64,000 nt of DNA. It comes from Myotis daubentonii. Lineage: Eukaryota > Chordata > Mammalia > Chiroptera > Vespertilionidae. Under the pieces are notes generated by a model that was given only the letters and a program-made list of their open reading frames with translations, had not been told where the DNA came from and searched no databases. This document shows positions 1-37,901 of the stretch, piece after piece (within the stretch, counting starts at the first letter, position 1; every line of letters begins with the position of its first letter). The DNA lies in NCBI RefSeq assembly GCF_963259705.1, contig NC_081847.1:70701754-70765753 (forward strand). Direction: 5' to 3'. Both the position numbers and the translations under genes were made by a program.

Positions 1-54
1 GGGAAGAACGTGAAGGCATTTTACAGGCGGGCCCAAGCCTATAAGGCGCTCAAG
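1..54 (+). CDS. TOMM34: TOMM34 penultimate coding exon (5' cut by window edge)
   Basis: Eighteen codons in frame 1 from base 1, GGG to AAG, followed by the donor GTAAGA at 55. Phase 0 at the donor. The upstream part of the exon is outside the window. Confidence 0.9.
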
Positions 55-406
55 GTAAGAAGTCCTCCTCAGCCAAGCTCCGGGCATCTGTGCCTGCGGT
101 GGACCTTCCCGATTGTGGTCAAGGCGAGTTGGTATCTGCTACGTCCCTGCTCATCCGGGGGCCCAGGCAGCCCCTGTCAGACCTGTGTGCTGGGGTTTGA
201 AAAGCCTCTCTGTCTCAGCAGCTGCCCCCCCCCCCCCCCCCCGCTTGATCTCACCTCAGTCATGGCGCCATCCCCACACCCTTCCTTCTCTCTTTTATTA
301 GGACTATAAATCCAGCTTTGCAGACATCAACAGTCTCCTGAAAATTGAGCCTAAGAATGTCCCTGCACAGAAGTTGCAGCAAGAAGTTAACCAGAAGTTA
401 AACTAA
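1..406 (+). CDS. TOMM34: TOMM34, 3' end only (last two coding exons)
   Basis: Only the last 52 codons are in the window. Exon 1-54 encodes GKNVKAFYRRAQAYKALK and is followed by a GTAAGA donor; intron 55-301 ends in TTTATTAG; exon 302-403 encodes 34 residues beginning DYKSSFADINSLLKIEP and ending QKLN, with stop TAA at 404-406. The residues match the C-terminal tetratricopeptide repeat end of TOMM34, a cytosolic co-chaperone that binds Hsp70 and Hsp90 and assists mitochondrial protein import (family knowledge; full human protein about 309 aa). The pattern FYRRAQAYKAL is a TPR helix. The gene starts upstream of the window. It converges on PABPC1L, whose stop codon lies about 3.2 kb away on the other strand. 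The intron holds a run of about 16 C near 226-242, which may be variable in length. Identification is confident because of residue match and neighbour order. Confidence 0.93.
302..406 (+). CDS. TOMM34: TOMM34 terminal coding exon
   Basis: Acceptor TTATTAG ends at 301. The exon begins GAC TAT AAA (DYK) and runs 34 codons to stop TAA at 404-406. Confidence 0.93.
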   Translation, partial: DYKSSFADINSLLKIEPKNVPAQKLQQEVNQKLN

Positions 407-1240
407 AATTCCAAAAGGGCCGCAGGAAAACCTCCACTGGATGCCTTCCTCTGTGTCTGCTTCTGGGACCCAGCATGCCCCCAGTGAGCTCTGAAGCGCC
501 CTCCCTCTGCCCTACAAAGCAGTAGTAGCCTCCCACCCCTTAAGAGGCTTTGTTCAAATTCAGCTCAGTGTAGCAAAAACCAGACATTGTTTTGCTGGAA
601 AGGTCCCCTGCTGTGCCGAAGCCCTGTTCTCCATCCCCTGCCTGGACAGCTAGCGGATCGTAACAGTTCCTCATCAGCAAACCACTGGGCCTGGCCCTGC
701 CCCGAGCATGCTCCAGACTGAGGGCTGCCCTATGAGCGTCACCAGCCCACCTCACTGGCTCAAGAGCAAACTAAGCTGCGGGTATGGAAGGGGGGCCATG
801 GGACTAAAAAACCTTGGCCACAGGACTAGAAACACCTAAAGCAGCCTGTTGAGCTGGTTCTCCAGGGCTGCCAGCCTGCCCTGTCCTAACATAGTCCTCT
901 GTGTTCTGAGTTCCAGCCCTTTTGGCCAGGCCCCACTTTGGTAGGGAGGCAGAACCCTGACCCTTGGGTGGCTTTGTCTGGGGCGCTGTGCTGCTGCTTG
1001 CATGGAGGTGCCTAAGTTGTGTCGGGAGCCCAGAGGTGGCCAGCCCTCCTGAAGGTGGATGGGAAGAAAGGCCTCCTTGAAGTCAGTGTCCTCCTGTTCT
1101 GGGCAGGGACTTTTGACCCCAACAGTGGCCCTCCAGGCTTCTTATTCTTTGTTATACGAAGTTAATTTGAACTGAACTGACTCGGTTTTGTTGAACTGTG
1201 CGTTTAAACGATTACATTAAACATTTTTCTTCTACAAAAA
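407..1240 (+). other. TOMM34: TOMM34 3' UTR with poly(A) signals
   Basis: Non-coding sequence after the TOMM34 stop. A variant poly(A) signal ATTAAA is at 1216-1221, followed by a TGTCTGTTGT-type downstream element. A canonical AATAAA at 1302-1307 is a possible second site. The exact cleavage site is inferred. Confidence 0.65.
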
Positions 1241-1450
1241 TGTCTGTTGTACTTTCATTTATGCTTTTTAAGCTTTGTGCTGAAAATTTTGCAATAACAA
1301 CAATAAAAGCTACCACTGTTCGATTAGCATTCAGCTAATCATTGAACAAATCATTCACTGAAATGTCTGCTTGGACCAGGCCTCATATTGCTGGGGAAAC
1401 CATGAATGAGTAGACACGGTCCCTGGTCTCAGAGGGCTGACAGTCTAGTG

Positions 1451-1661
1451 CAGCGGTTCTCAACCTGTGGTCGCGACCCCTTTGGCGGTCGAATGACCCT
1501 TTCACAGGGGTCGCCCAAGACCATCCTGCATATCAGATATTTACATTACGATTCATAACAGTAGCAACATTACAGTTATGAAGTAGCAACGAAAATAATT
1601 TTATGGTTGGGTCACAACATGAGGAACTGTATTTAAAGGGCCAGAAGGTTGAGAACCACTG
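1451..1661 (+). mobile_element. Non-autonomous hAT transposon, SPIN-like, copy A
   Basis: Begins CAGCGGTTCTCAACCTGTGG and ends GGTTGAGAACCACTG, so the ends are inverted copies. It is flanked by a perfect 8-bp target duplication GTCTAGTG at 1443-1450 and 1662-1669. The internal sequence GTCGCGACCCCTTT and GAAGTAGCAACGAAAATAAT matches copies at 7564, 17833 and 23089. The ends resemble the SPIN group of hAT elements known for horizontal transfer among tetrapods (recognised from memory). Confidence 0.88.
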
Positions 1662-2807
1662 GTCTAGTGGGACTGAAATTAATCAGATCCCAGGAACAAG
1701 TGTAAAACTACGGCCAACTTACACATGTTCGAGAAGTCATTACACAGCACTTGCCCTGCCTGAAGGGAGATGTGACCTCAGGGAAAGGGATCCCTGGGGA
1801 AGTAAGTTTGAATTGAGTTCTAAGGGGGGAGTTTAGCTGGTGAGGAGGGGAGGGTTAAGGTCCTCATTGGGAGCACAGAGACCAGACCGTGCCACTCCGG
1901 TTCACAAAGCACAGCCTGGATGGAGGGTGGAGAGTGCTCCAGCAGCCAGCCAGAACGAGGCTGCCTCCCTCTCCTGGCCTGTGTCTTACTTAGTTCAATT
2001 GTCTCCCTCTTAATGGAGTAGCAGTTTGATGATTCCATAAAACAGAGCAGACAGGGTTTTCCTCACCCCTTCACCCGTCACTCAGTGCTGAGCAGTGTGA
2101 GCACGCTGCTTCCAACCTCTGGGAGGCGTCTGCTGAGCAACCGGGCCTTCGAGCCGGAGCGGGTTTCAGAGTCCACCAACACCATGGCCAGGGGACCATT
2201 TCAAAGTGGGGAGCTGTACCCTCTTACTGCCCCCTCTTAAGCAGGCATGCCTCTTACCTGATTTGAGGCAGGTTTAGTGGTGACATCCAGTCATGACTGA
2301 CTGACTTTCTCTTCTTGAGGTCTAGAAGGCAAGTATCTGGATTTACTAATGAAAACATAGCAGCTGAGACCATTACAACCTCAAGGAGCTTTTCCCTCCC
2401 TACAGGGAGGGAAATGGTGACCAGAAGGTAGCCTAAGGCATTTCCACAAGGGTTCTCTATGTTACACCACCCCTTGGTCCAGAGCCTAGAAGCAGTTGCT
2501 GCTGTCAGGGTGTTCCCCTGCACTGCAGGTATTCAATCCAGGCATCCAGGCGTGAGCACCTGTAGCTTTAACTTCTCAGTGCTGCGTGATGACAACCAAT
2601 TATCCATCCACTGCACGTTGGTGGGTGGTAGCTGCTGCCCCATGCCCAGCAGTTCCGTGCTGCTGTCCACACCCTCTGTGTACTTCAGCACTCGTCCCGG
2701 TTTCTGTTCCTTGCAACCAAAACCAGCCCAATCAAGCCTCCCCTTTGCTCTGCCCCACCTCCCTCACCCAAGAAGGCCTCCTGGGAGACAAACCAGTTTG
2801 CAGCACT

Positions 2808-2813
2808 TTTAAT
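2808..2813 (-). promoter_or_regulatory. PABPC1L: Candidate poly(A) signal for PABPC1L (ATTAAA)
   Basis: Minus-strand ATTAAA about 770 bases downstream of the predicted stop. No canonical AATAAA was seen on this strand between the stop and the TOMM34 end, so this is only a candidate. Confidence 0.25.
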
Positions 2814-2879
2814 GCACAAAGCAATGGCAATGGGGCGGGGAGGGGGAGTAGTGGATTGGGGAAGGTGTAGCAGGGTATT

Positions 2880-3003
2880 TTGGGGATAAATGGTGATGGA
2901 CAGAGACTTGGGGTGGTGAACAGATGATGTGCTGTAGAATTGTGCCCCTGAAACCTCTATAACTTTGTTAACCAGTGTCACCCCAATAAATTAAAAAAAA
3001 AAA
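2880..3003 (+). repeat. L1 3' end fragment
   Basis: Contains AGAATTGTGCCCCTGAAACC, TTTGTTAACCAGTGTCACCC and AATAAATT followed by an A tail of 11. This is the typical 3' terminus of laurasiatherian L1s. It sits between TOMM34 and PABPC1L, so its AATAAA is transposon-derived. Confidence 0.7.
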
Positions 3004-3270
3004 GGTAATGGGCTGGCGTGGTGACCAGCCTTTGTTCCACATACAGAGCTCAGGTACAGATACAGCCCAGCTAGGAAATAAGTTATGGTTCACAGGGCCT
3101 TAGAGCCAAGAGCAGGAACGCTGTTCTCTTGTCAGCCAAGGGAGTGAGGATTCCATTTTCTGAGAACGAAAAGGTAAAATTAAATGTTTCTCAAGTATGG
3201 CAGACACCTGGTCTTCGACTAAGAACGGGGGCTATACCAAGCCAGGCCTTCAGGCAGGCAGAATGGAGCC

Positions 3271-3330
3271 AGGCAGTGCCAGGGGAAGCCAGGCAGTGCC
3301 AGGGGAAGCCAGGCAGTGCCAGGGGAAGCC
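3271..3330. repeat. Tandem repeat, three exact 20-bp units
   Basis: The unit AGGCAGTGCCAGGGGAAGCC occurs three times without mismatch at 3271-3290, 3291-3310 and 3311-3330, followed by AGGC. It lies just past the PABPC1L stop codon in its 3' UTR or flank. Confidence 0.95.
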
Positions 3331-3584
3331 AGGCCTATTATGAGTGAGGCGAGGCGGGGCAGCTAGCGAGAGAACACCTCCTCCCCTTTGATAGTCCGCA
3401 CCCATTCCAGTCACACGGCTTGTCCTCTCCTTTGATCCTCACAGCTTCCCCCTGAGACAGCAGCGTCACAATGTGGTTCTCAGGGACTTTGTGAAAGCCA
3501 GCCAGTCCCTGCCCAGTTCCTTAGTGCTTCTGGGTTCAGCTACGTCTGTCACCATTCCTCTCAACCCCACCCACCCACCTGGTT

Positions 3585-24480
<20,896 letters not shown>

Positions 24481-25689
24481 CTGGGGTGGAGCTGAGCTCT
24501 CTGGGAGGGCCTGAACCTGAGTTGTAATCCCCAATGTTATGATTCCCATCTTTGTAAACTCCCGCTTCGCAAGGATTAAAGGAGACCGTACATCCTGTTT
24601 GCATTACAAACAAGAGCATTTTGGAGCGGGATGCCTGGCTATTTTCAAAGGCGTGTACCTAGCCAGCTGAAAGTCTTTTTCTCAAGTCAGCCCAATCTAG
24701 CCCCACCCTCTGGAACCAGCTTTGTGACTTGGGGCTGAAGGCTCCACGTGGGAATTCGAGCCCACTAAGGCGTTCTTCGACACTGCCTCCTATGTAGTTT
24801 GCATAGACCTTTCCCTGGGATATTCCCTGCCCACCTCTTTCTCATTAAGGATCCATTCCACCTGCACACCACTAGGAAGGCTCACCAACTTACTCTAAGG
24901 AACAGTGAGGTCCCGATGCAGTTAGGGCGGTGGTCCCAAGCGGAGCAGCAAGACCCTTCCAGCAATCTTGAGTTTGCAGATTCGATCTGTGCGGTAGAGT
25001 CATTTCCGAAGAATTCCAATCCATGTCGGACAGTACTTCACCTGGCCTCTAGGAGGGGCGGACCCTCCAGATTTCCCTGCTGCAACAAAGCAGGTCCCAC
25101 TGACCTTTGGCTGGGTGTGTCTCTGAAAGGTGGAACAGGTCCAGAACCAGGGGCAGGAGCTGGTCTGACTGCCCAGCCGACAGTAGCAAGAAGGCACGAA
25201 TCAATTCTAATCTTGGGCTAGAAATTACTCCCTCCTCCCAATCATTTTCCTTTCCTTGTGGGAAACCCCATGAGGATACACAGAGCTGCTGGCTACCATA
25301 GTGTTGAGACAGATGACAGACTATTACTTTGGAGATGACCAGGCCTTATGTAACCATCTGTCTTGGTTACATCTCAGGGTTTAAAAAAAAAAAAAAAGGA
25401 GGGGGAGGGGGGAGAAGGAGGGAAGAGACTTGAATGGGATGCAAAATCCACTGGCATCACCAAATTTTAGAAGCTCCCAAAGACCTAAAGTGGTTTATAT
25501 AAGGTGGGTAGGCTTTGTATTAATGGTAATTTCTTTCCTTTGACAACACCTTGACTTCAAGTTCTAAAGGATGACATAAAGCTGTTGCCTACTTTTAAAG
25601 AAAGAGTAGAGCCTAAAATGAGTGTGATAAAAAAAAAGTTAGCTAATTCTGGTAGTGATAGAAATGGTGCCACACATCAATACACAGGC

Positions 25690-27526
25690 AACTAACTGAT
25701 AAAATTTTTTATTTCACTTTTGAATTTGTACACGTTTCCTGATTATTCCGTGTAAGGTGGAAACTAGAACTGTTTAAAAGACATACACAAATCTAGTACA
25801 TCGATAACTGGGGATTTTTCTTTTTTTACTATACTATTTTCACAACCACAGGTGTGCTTGCTAGGCAATATAACCATCACAGAAGCAAACGTGAGGCAGA
25901 ATACTGGTAAGGAAAAACAAAGCAAGAGAGCTACCAGATATACAGACAGGCTCGTTCCACGTTCACTACTGCATTTTCAAGCGCCAAGTATTTAACTGCA
26001 CATTTTTGTTCAGCTAGAAAGGAGGGATTTTTTTTTTTTTTTTGGTTTGTTTTCATCAGTGCATGAAGTTTCTTTTCTCATTTCAGCAGATGGACAAACA
26101 GATGGATACTACAGCTATGTGGAATGTTAAAGAGAGGGGGGATACTGTGAGACTGGTAGGCCTGGGTATTCTGGATTCTCCCCAATGCAGTGATCATGCA
26201 ACTTTCCTGCATCGAGGGTCTTGTTTAAACACGTCTGTGAACTTGGCTGGATGAGTACAGTTGGGAGATCAGGTACCAACAAGCATTATCAGGGCTGGCT
26301 GTTAATACAGGGAGGAGTCATGGATATTTAAAAATACTTTTTGATTCAGATCTTGGTGTGACGGAAGAACAACTGTGCTGAAAACTGGAGGAAGACAGAG
26401 CTACGGTGCTGGAAGCTCTTCTTGACTGAAACAAGGTCTGCTCACCAAAGTGCTCACCAATTTCCCTTCTCACCCCCTCCAGGTCTCCTATCCCTGTCCA
26501 TATAGTATTAAACTGTGAACAAAAGAAAAATAAAGATAAACTTCAAAAAGAAAAGAAAAGGTAAAGCAGCAGGACAGAAACTTAAAAAGGAAGAGAAAAA
26601 AAAAGTCAACAGTCAAAAAGACAGTGGGAAAGAATGCTTAGATTTCAAAATTTAAAAGCCCGGAGCTAGGAAGAACCCAAAGACTGAGCACTCCTCGTGT
26701 GAAAGGCAATCTCTGCAGAACATTATTCATAAAGTTATTACCCAGGAGACAGATAAGGCCATTCATAAGATACACGGCTTGCTTTCTTCTTTAGCTCATG
26801 GTTACAAGGAAAATAAGATTCCACGACTGAAGCACAAGTTGCAAATCAGTGACATTGTTGTAGGACAGGGGTTTTAGTCATGTGTGTTGTATGAGCACTG
26901 GACCTTCTCATGGTGTCATAACCCAGTTAACTGCCACAAAGAATTTCAATTTTCGACTTCGAGTTTCCTCAGAGGAAGACACTGGTCATGAACTTTTGAG
27001 TGGCAAGAGCCCCAACTGGTCAAGTGTCTATAAGCCCTGAACAGGCATAATTACTGTGAATTGCCATTAAACTCAAATGCGAAATGGCAGGTATCTCACT
27101 CCAAGTCCCAGCATCACAAGATAATCACTACAACTTTCTGTACAACTGTACAATGGAGCAGTATTTCAGTGACTGTTTAAACTTTCCCAAAAGTTACAGA
27201 TAATTCAGGTCTATTTTTTCTACCAGTAAGAGTTCTGCTTAGTTACAAAACCCCATAATCACAGTGTTCAGTTTTTTTAAAAATTAAACACACAGTAATC
27301 CTGTCAATGTTAAAAATCAAAACTTCAGAATGCCGTGGCATTTACGTGACCAATTTGAGTTTAAGATACAAATACCAGCTGTTTATCCCATGGACCATTT
27401 TTGCTAGGCTGAGGCTGTGAAAAATCGAAAAGTCAATGTACGATTCTTTTTTTTTTTTTATCGCACAAAGGGATATATTTGGAGGGTACAGAGTGACACT
27501 GAACAGATCACGGAGCACAATACACA
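25690..27526 (-). other. YWHAB: YWHAB 3' UTR
   Basis: Follows the YWHAB stop with no repeat I recognise. A minus-strand AATAAA (TTTATT at 25708-25713) gives a 3' UTR of about 1.8 kb, similar to the long 3' UTR known for this gene. The end point is inferred from the signal. Confidence 0.7.
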
Positions 27527-32477
<4,951 letters not shown>

Positions 32478-32649
32478 TCCCTAAAACAAGAACAAAAGAA
32501 AAAGAAAGCAAATGTCAGGCTTTAGGGTCCAGAGAATGAGTGTGTGAATCTTCTTCCACCCATCTGAAAAGAAACATACCTGTATGTGTAACATCTATTT
32601 CCAGATGCCCTCAACAACACTGACCAGAAACACCTATCAGCTTAGGTAT

Positions 32650-32830
32650 TTTGCTAAGATTTTTTTCTTACTTTGGTCAATTAATTTTCCCAACAATACT
32701 ACAGGGTAGCTATGTTCATAACAATCCCGTCCCCTTTCTTTGAGGTGAAGAAATAGAGGTTCAGCAAAGGCAACATTGCTTAGACATGATAGAGAGCCAG
32801 AACTCAAATTCAAGTGTCTCTGTCTCTACA
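32650..32830 (-). repeat. MIR-like SINE, antisense
   Basis: TTTGAGGTGAAGAAATAGAG, GAGCCAGAACTCAAATTCAA. Diverged. YWHAB intron 1. Confidence 0.5.
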
Positions 32831-33277
32831 GTTTTTGTTTTCTTCTACATTCCTCATCTGCCTCAACACACAGAGACTGCTTAATAATGATTTCTTTAGA
32901 AACTTATGCTACATATATGTTCTTTACTTTTCTCAAAAATTGTCCGGTTTGATGAAATAGTGTAGGGAAATATATCTTAAGTGTGATGATTGCTTTAATC
33001 TTCAGGCAAACGATACGATTTTATGTTATATTTGGCAGTGCCCATCAAGCAGTAGGTACCTGAAAAACACGTGCCATTTTTATCATATCTTCTGTGATTT
33101 GCTAAATTTGTTACACGAATACACTGTAGCATAAATCATGGGCAGGCAAATTTGGCTCTAGCACCAGGCCTGGTACTTACAAGTGATATGACCTTGGTCA
33201 AATCGCTTAACCTATGAGCTTTGTTTTCTCAGTGGAAAATGAGAAAACTACCAACTCTCCACAGGATTATATACAAA

Positions 33278-33836
33278 TTAGAGGCCCAGTGCATGAAATT
33301 TGTGCACGGGATGGGAGGGTGTGTGTGTGGGGGGGAACGGGGGGTGGTGGTGGCGGGGTCCCTTGGCCTGGCCTGCACCCTCTCCAATCTGGGACCCCTC
33401 GGGGGATGTCTGACTGCCTCTTGCAATCCGGGACCACTGGCTCCTAACGGCTTACGTGCCTGCCTGCCTGCTTGATGGCCCCTAACCACCTCTGCCGGCC
33501 TGATCGCTCCTAACTGCTCCTCTGCTGGCCTGATCACCCCCTAACCACCTCTGCCTCGCCCCACACCTGGGACCCAGGATTCCCTCCTCCGGCCAGTCGC
33601 AGGCACCCGGGACCCAGGCTTCCCTCCCTCTGGCCGGCTGCAGCCACAGGGGACCATGGGCAGGCAGCTTCACATGGGCAACAGCCGCAGATGCCCAGGA
33701 CCACGGGGCGGGCGGCTTGTCCCTCTCCCGGGCCACAGCCTGGTTGGTCCCTATTCCTCTCGCCCCAGTGTTGTCTGAGCAGTTATGGCGTGATGATGTG
33801 ACAACCATTTGCATATTAGCTCTTTATTATATAGGA
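33278..33836 (-). mobile_element. Non-autonomous Helitron (HeliBat-like)
   Basis: On the minus strand it starts TC (TCCTATATAATAAAGAGC) preceded by A, and ends CTAA followed by T, the Helitron A/T insertion rule without target duplication. A 3' hairpin CCCGTGCA-loop-TGCACTGGG (33285-33310) sits a few bases before the CTAA end. The GC-rich interior (CTAACCACCTCTGCC repeated) has no intact Rep/helicase frame. 559 bp, in YWHAB intron 1. Rolling-circle transposons amplified massively in vesper bats. Confidence 0.9.
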
Positions 33837-35158
33837 TATCAAGCACTAATTCAGTACATGGTATAGGTTGCAAGAGATATGAGTGTATTCCACAACATGC
33901 ATAGCAACAGAACTTCAAATTATAATTGAGTTCATCTAAAAGTTTCTCTGAAATAGACAAAAATCTTAGTGGCTTTAGTTTATCATTTTATCAAACCCTT
34001 TATACACCAATCAGTGAATGCCTTTTAAATTACTCACCTCACCTTAGTCAATTCCCCACTATAATAATCACCATTTATAGAGAATACAGTAAGTTTTGGA
34101 TAATATGTAGCTACAAAACTATTAGCCAATACAAATTAATTTTATGTACTATTGGTTTTAATTTCAATATATCCATCTGTGCCAGTGTAAAAATACACTA
34201 ACACCCCAAAGTATAAAAAGATAAAATACTACTTTAAATAGTAATAGGAATACCAGTATTTTTAAAACAAATTCTCATTACTATATATATATATACATAC
34301 ATATATATGGTATAAAGATTTAAGACTCTGAAAATGGTTAATAATTTTAAAATAGCAAAGGAAGTATAAGCCTTATTCACAAACTGGTTTTGCCTTAAAA
34401 GTCATTTCTGTATTTTCAAGGGAGAAATTCTACAGATGGCTATACCACATAAAAGTATTTTATGAGATGGAACACAATGATAAGATACACCCCAAACCTA
34501 GACAATTCAAAGAGTTGTTTTTTTAGTTCAGAACTATGGTATTTCTTCCCCCTGCTTATTACCTAAATCATATTCAGAGCTGTGTTTTATATAAGGCTCA
34601 CTAACTCTAAGCTTACACTCAGTGAAAAAGTCTCACCTTGATCCATTTGACATCTTTACCCACATCACTAGAATGAAACTATGAGAGTTAATAATCCTCA
34701 CAAAATATTCCATTTGCTCTCCTACATTTCCTGGCAACCCTTGCATGTAGGAGGGGTCACATAATTAGTTCTGTCCAGTGAAATATAACTAGAAATGATG
34801 CTACTTCCAGGTTGAAACTGCTAAAAGCCTGTGTGGTTCATCAGACTCTCTTCTTACAGCAGCCACTTAGAAGGCCATGTGTTCTAGATGGTGCTGTCAC
34901 AAAACAGTGGAGTTTCTGTAACCCGAGTCTGTAAGGTGAAGGAACTCCTGCAGACCTGCACTGGAAATGCAATGTGAAAAAGAAACAAACTTTTGTTGGG
35001 TTAAGTCATTGACATGGTGGGGATGTTTGTTACCACAATACAACCTAGTCTACTCTAAGCACATCAAAAAACCATACTATTGGGGGGGGGGCGGGGGGGG
35101 ATGGAGGACAGTATTACAGTAACTATAATACTGTCAACAATAATATATATATATACTA

Positions 35159-35202
<44 letters not shown>

Positions 35203-35470
35203 TATTCACCATCTTAAAATTACATACTCTCTCAATATGTCTAACTTTCTTGACCATAAAGTCTTTGAGATCAGGACACTATTTCCATCATTAAATAACC
35301 CTACTTAAATGTTCCTAAAAGAGGAAAACAGAAAGAAGCCAACTTTCAATGAACTTTAGAAATTTCCCAGTTTGTAGACTAATTCAAAGTCAGCAGTCAC
35401 TTAGTGGTCCACTCCAAATTCATAAAACAGCACCTATGCAACTCTACATAGTAAAGATTCCAGTTAATAA
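33837..35470. other. YWHAB intron 1 segment, little recognised
   Basis: AT-rich intron sequence. It holds a TA/ACAT microsatellite near 34282-34310, a G run at 35083-35100 and a (TA)n tract at 35144-35200. Nothing else recognised. Confidence 0.5.
35144..35200. repeat. (TA)n microsatellite
   Basis: Alternating TA over about 55 bases with one interruption TACTATT; likely length-variable. Confidence 0.9.
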
Positions 35471-35474
35471 AGTA

Positions 35475-35639
35475 CAGTGGGGCCTTGACTTACGGGTTTA
35501 ATTCGTTCCGAGACCGAGCTTGTTAAGGAGCTCGTTAACTCAAATTACTCTGTCAACTCAATGCAAAAAATCAGCCGAGAGACAGCTGGTATCCCAAAAA
35601 ACTCGTTAGTCGGGACACTCGTAAGTCAAGGCCCCACTG
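35475..35639. mobile_element. Tc1/mariner MITE
   Basis: TA duplication at 35473-35474 and 35640-35641. Perfect 20-bp inverted ends CAGTGGGGCCTTGACTTACG. 165 bp, no coding sequence. YWHAB intron 1. Confidence 0.93.
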
Positions 35640-36399
35640 TACTGGCCAAAAGCCAATTCAGAGCTAAGCCAACCCATGCAGTATTATAAAAGAGTAATAG
35701 AGAAATACAAAGGATCAACACTGCTAAAGGAGACCTGGAAACTCTTCAGCCCTACTAGACCCGCCAAGTAAGATGCACACCTCTTCCACCCCTTCCCAAA
35801 CATTAAAAGTTAAATCATACCTCTTTAAAGAATCCTGACTCTCCTTGGGACCTCCCAAATATACACATTCTATTTCTCAAAATAAAATGGGATCTTTCTG
35901 GTTTGGGGACAACTATTTCAAGCTTCTTTGGGATCACTACAAGAGCTCTTGGAGATTGAGAACCCATCATGATATGGAAAGACTGACCACACGCCTTAAA
36001 TGAAGTATGAATCTATTTTAAAAATTTGAATTACATATACAAAAACAACTTACAACAAGCAAAAGCCATAGCTAAATGTCCTAATGCCTGCTGCTTATGT
36101 AACTTTTGACTTATATAACATGGATTCTGAAGCAGCAAGACCAATTTCAACAGGAAATGAGTTACACAACACCCAGCAGTTTGCAGGAAGGCAGCAGACA
36201 ACAGAGAAATTAAATTGTTCCTACTTCTACATCTATAATAAACCTCCCATGTGCCTTTCCCTAGTCTCACTACTTTCAGTCTCTCATTATCTTTAGCTCA
36301 CTTCATGTCTTTGCTACCAGACCCATTCTTCATTCTTGACACTCTGATCAAGTCACTTCCTGCTCAAATTCCTTTAAAGCCCCCTCCTGCCAATCGCAG

Positions 36400-36620
36400 T
36401 CCAATTTCTCCCACCAGTGAGGGCTTTCCAACCCATCTTTCCCAGACTTTTCCCAAAACATGCCTTCCATGCAGCACCTACTTCTCTGACAAAATGGTTT
36501 TCTTACATACAAAGTATTTTTTTCTGTCTTTGTTCACCAAGCCACTCCTCTACCTGGAATGTCCTCCCAAGCATGACTCACATGTCATCTCCTCCATGAA
36601 GACTTTTCATAAACTACTAC
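36400..36620 (-). repeat. L2-like LINE fragment, antisense
   Basis: CCACTCCTCTACCTGGAATG, TCCTCCCAAGCATG and CATCTCCTCCATGAAGAC resemble the antisense L2 3' region. A related stretch may continue at 37200-37330. Confidence 0.5.
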
Positions 36621-36627
36621 GCCTGAG

Positions 36628-36815
36628 CTATTTAATATGATAGCCATTAGCCACACATGGCTAATGTCAGATGTTTAAATTGTAATATTTGAAATATGGA
36701 GTTAAATTTTTATAAAGTATTGAAATTAATTTCACTTGTTTTTTACTTTATAACTTTACCACAAGATAAATTTAAACTACATATGGCTCACATTGTATTT
36801 CTATTGGACAGCATT
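36628..36815. repeat. Ancient interspersed repeat, copy 2 of 3
   Basis: GCCATTAGCCACACATGGC to CATATGGCTCACATTGTATT and CTATTGGACAGCAT; same family as 14784-15110. Confidence 0.6.
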
Positions 36816-37390
36816 ACTCTAAACTAAAAATATCCTCACAAAGCATTTCCTGTATACCTCTCTTCAAGTTTTATCACATTTCTTTAGTACCAAAATTATT
36901 TGTCTATATTCCTTAAATTTAAGTCCCTTACACCACCATAAATTCCTTGAGGGCATATCCCCCACAGTACCTTGCACATAATCGGTATAAACAAAAGTAT
37001 CTGCTGAATAAATGAACAGATCCCAAAATGAAAAAACAGCAAAACTGCAACCTTGGTAGAACTCTCTCTTCTTAAATAATTCAAAGCACCTATTCTTCAT
37101 AAGCATATTAAATCCTTCTTACATTTGTACCTCATCCCTTGTATTTTTGGCACCTGCTTCAAAATTAGTCATGCCTCTACCCTTACTCCATAACTTTCAA
37201 TGACTCTCTTTTGGCTACCCCATCAAATCTAAACTCTACCTGGCTTTCGAAGCCCTTCATAACTTGGCTTTTCCAGACCTGTTAAGACTTTCTTTTCCAG
37301 TATTCTCCAACATGCACCTTTCTCCCAGGCTGGACATCACTGAATACTCTATAAATGCCATGATCAAACATGCCTAAAATTGCTTCTGAA

Positions 37391-37901
37391 GCGTAGTCTT
37401 CCCTTATCTCTGGTTTCTCTTTCCATGATTTCAGTTACCGGAAGTCAAATGCAGTCTGAAAATATTAAAAAGAAAATTCCAGAAATAAACAATTTTTAAG
37501 TTTTAAATTGCGAGCCACTGTGAATAGTGTGATGAAATCTCATGACACCTGGCTCAGTACTACCAGGACGTGAATCATCCCTTTGTCCAGAGACTCTAGC
37601 CAAAGACATTACCTGCCCGTTAGTCACTTAGTAGATGTCTCCATTATCAGATCAGTTATAGAGAGAAAGAGGAAGACCACATTCACGTAACGTTTATTAC
37701 AGTAGATTATTATAATTGTTCTATTTTGTTACTAGCTATTGTTGTTAATTTCTTACTGTGCCTAATTTATAAATTAAACTTTATCATAGCTATCATTATG
37801 TAAAGGGAAAAAATGTAGTATATATGGAGTTTGGTACTACATTTGGTACTATTCACAGGGTCTTGGAACATATCCTCCAAGTATAAGGGGGAACTACTAT
37901 A
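37391..37901. mobile_element. Tigger-derived (MER2-like) non-autonomous transposon
   Basis: Starts GTAGTCTTCCCTTATCTCTG and ends AAGTATAAGGGGGAACTAC. Interior AAAATTCCAGAAATAAACAA, GGACGTGAATCATCCCTTTG and CGTTAGTCACTTAGTAG match the MER2/Tigger1 terminal region. Old, no frame. YWHAB intron 1. Confidence 0.8.

Noticed and set aside
2991..2996. AATAAA as a TOMM34 poly(A) site
   Set aside because: It belongs to the 3' end of an inserted L1 and lies 1.7 kb past better signals at 1216 and 1302.
3271..3330. CRISPR-like array
   Set aside because: Units are contiguous with no spacers and the genome is mammalian; it is a simple minisatellite.
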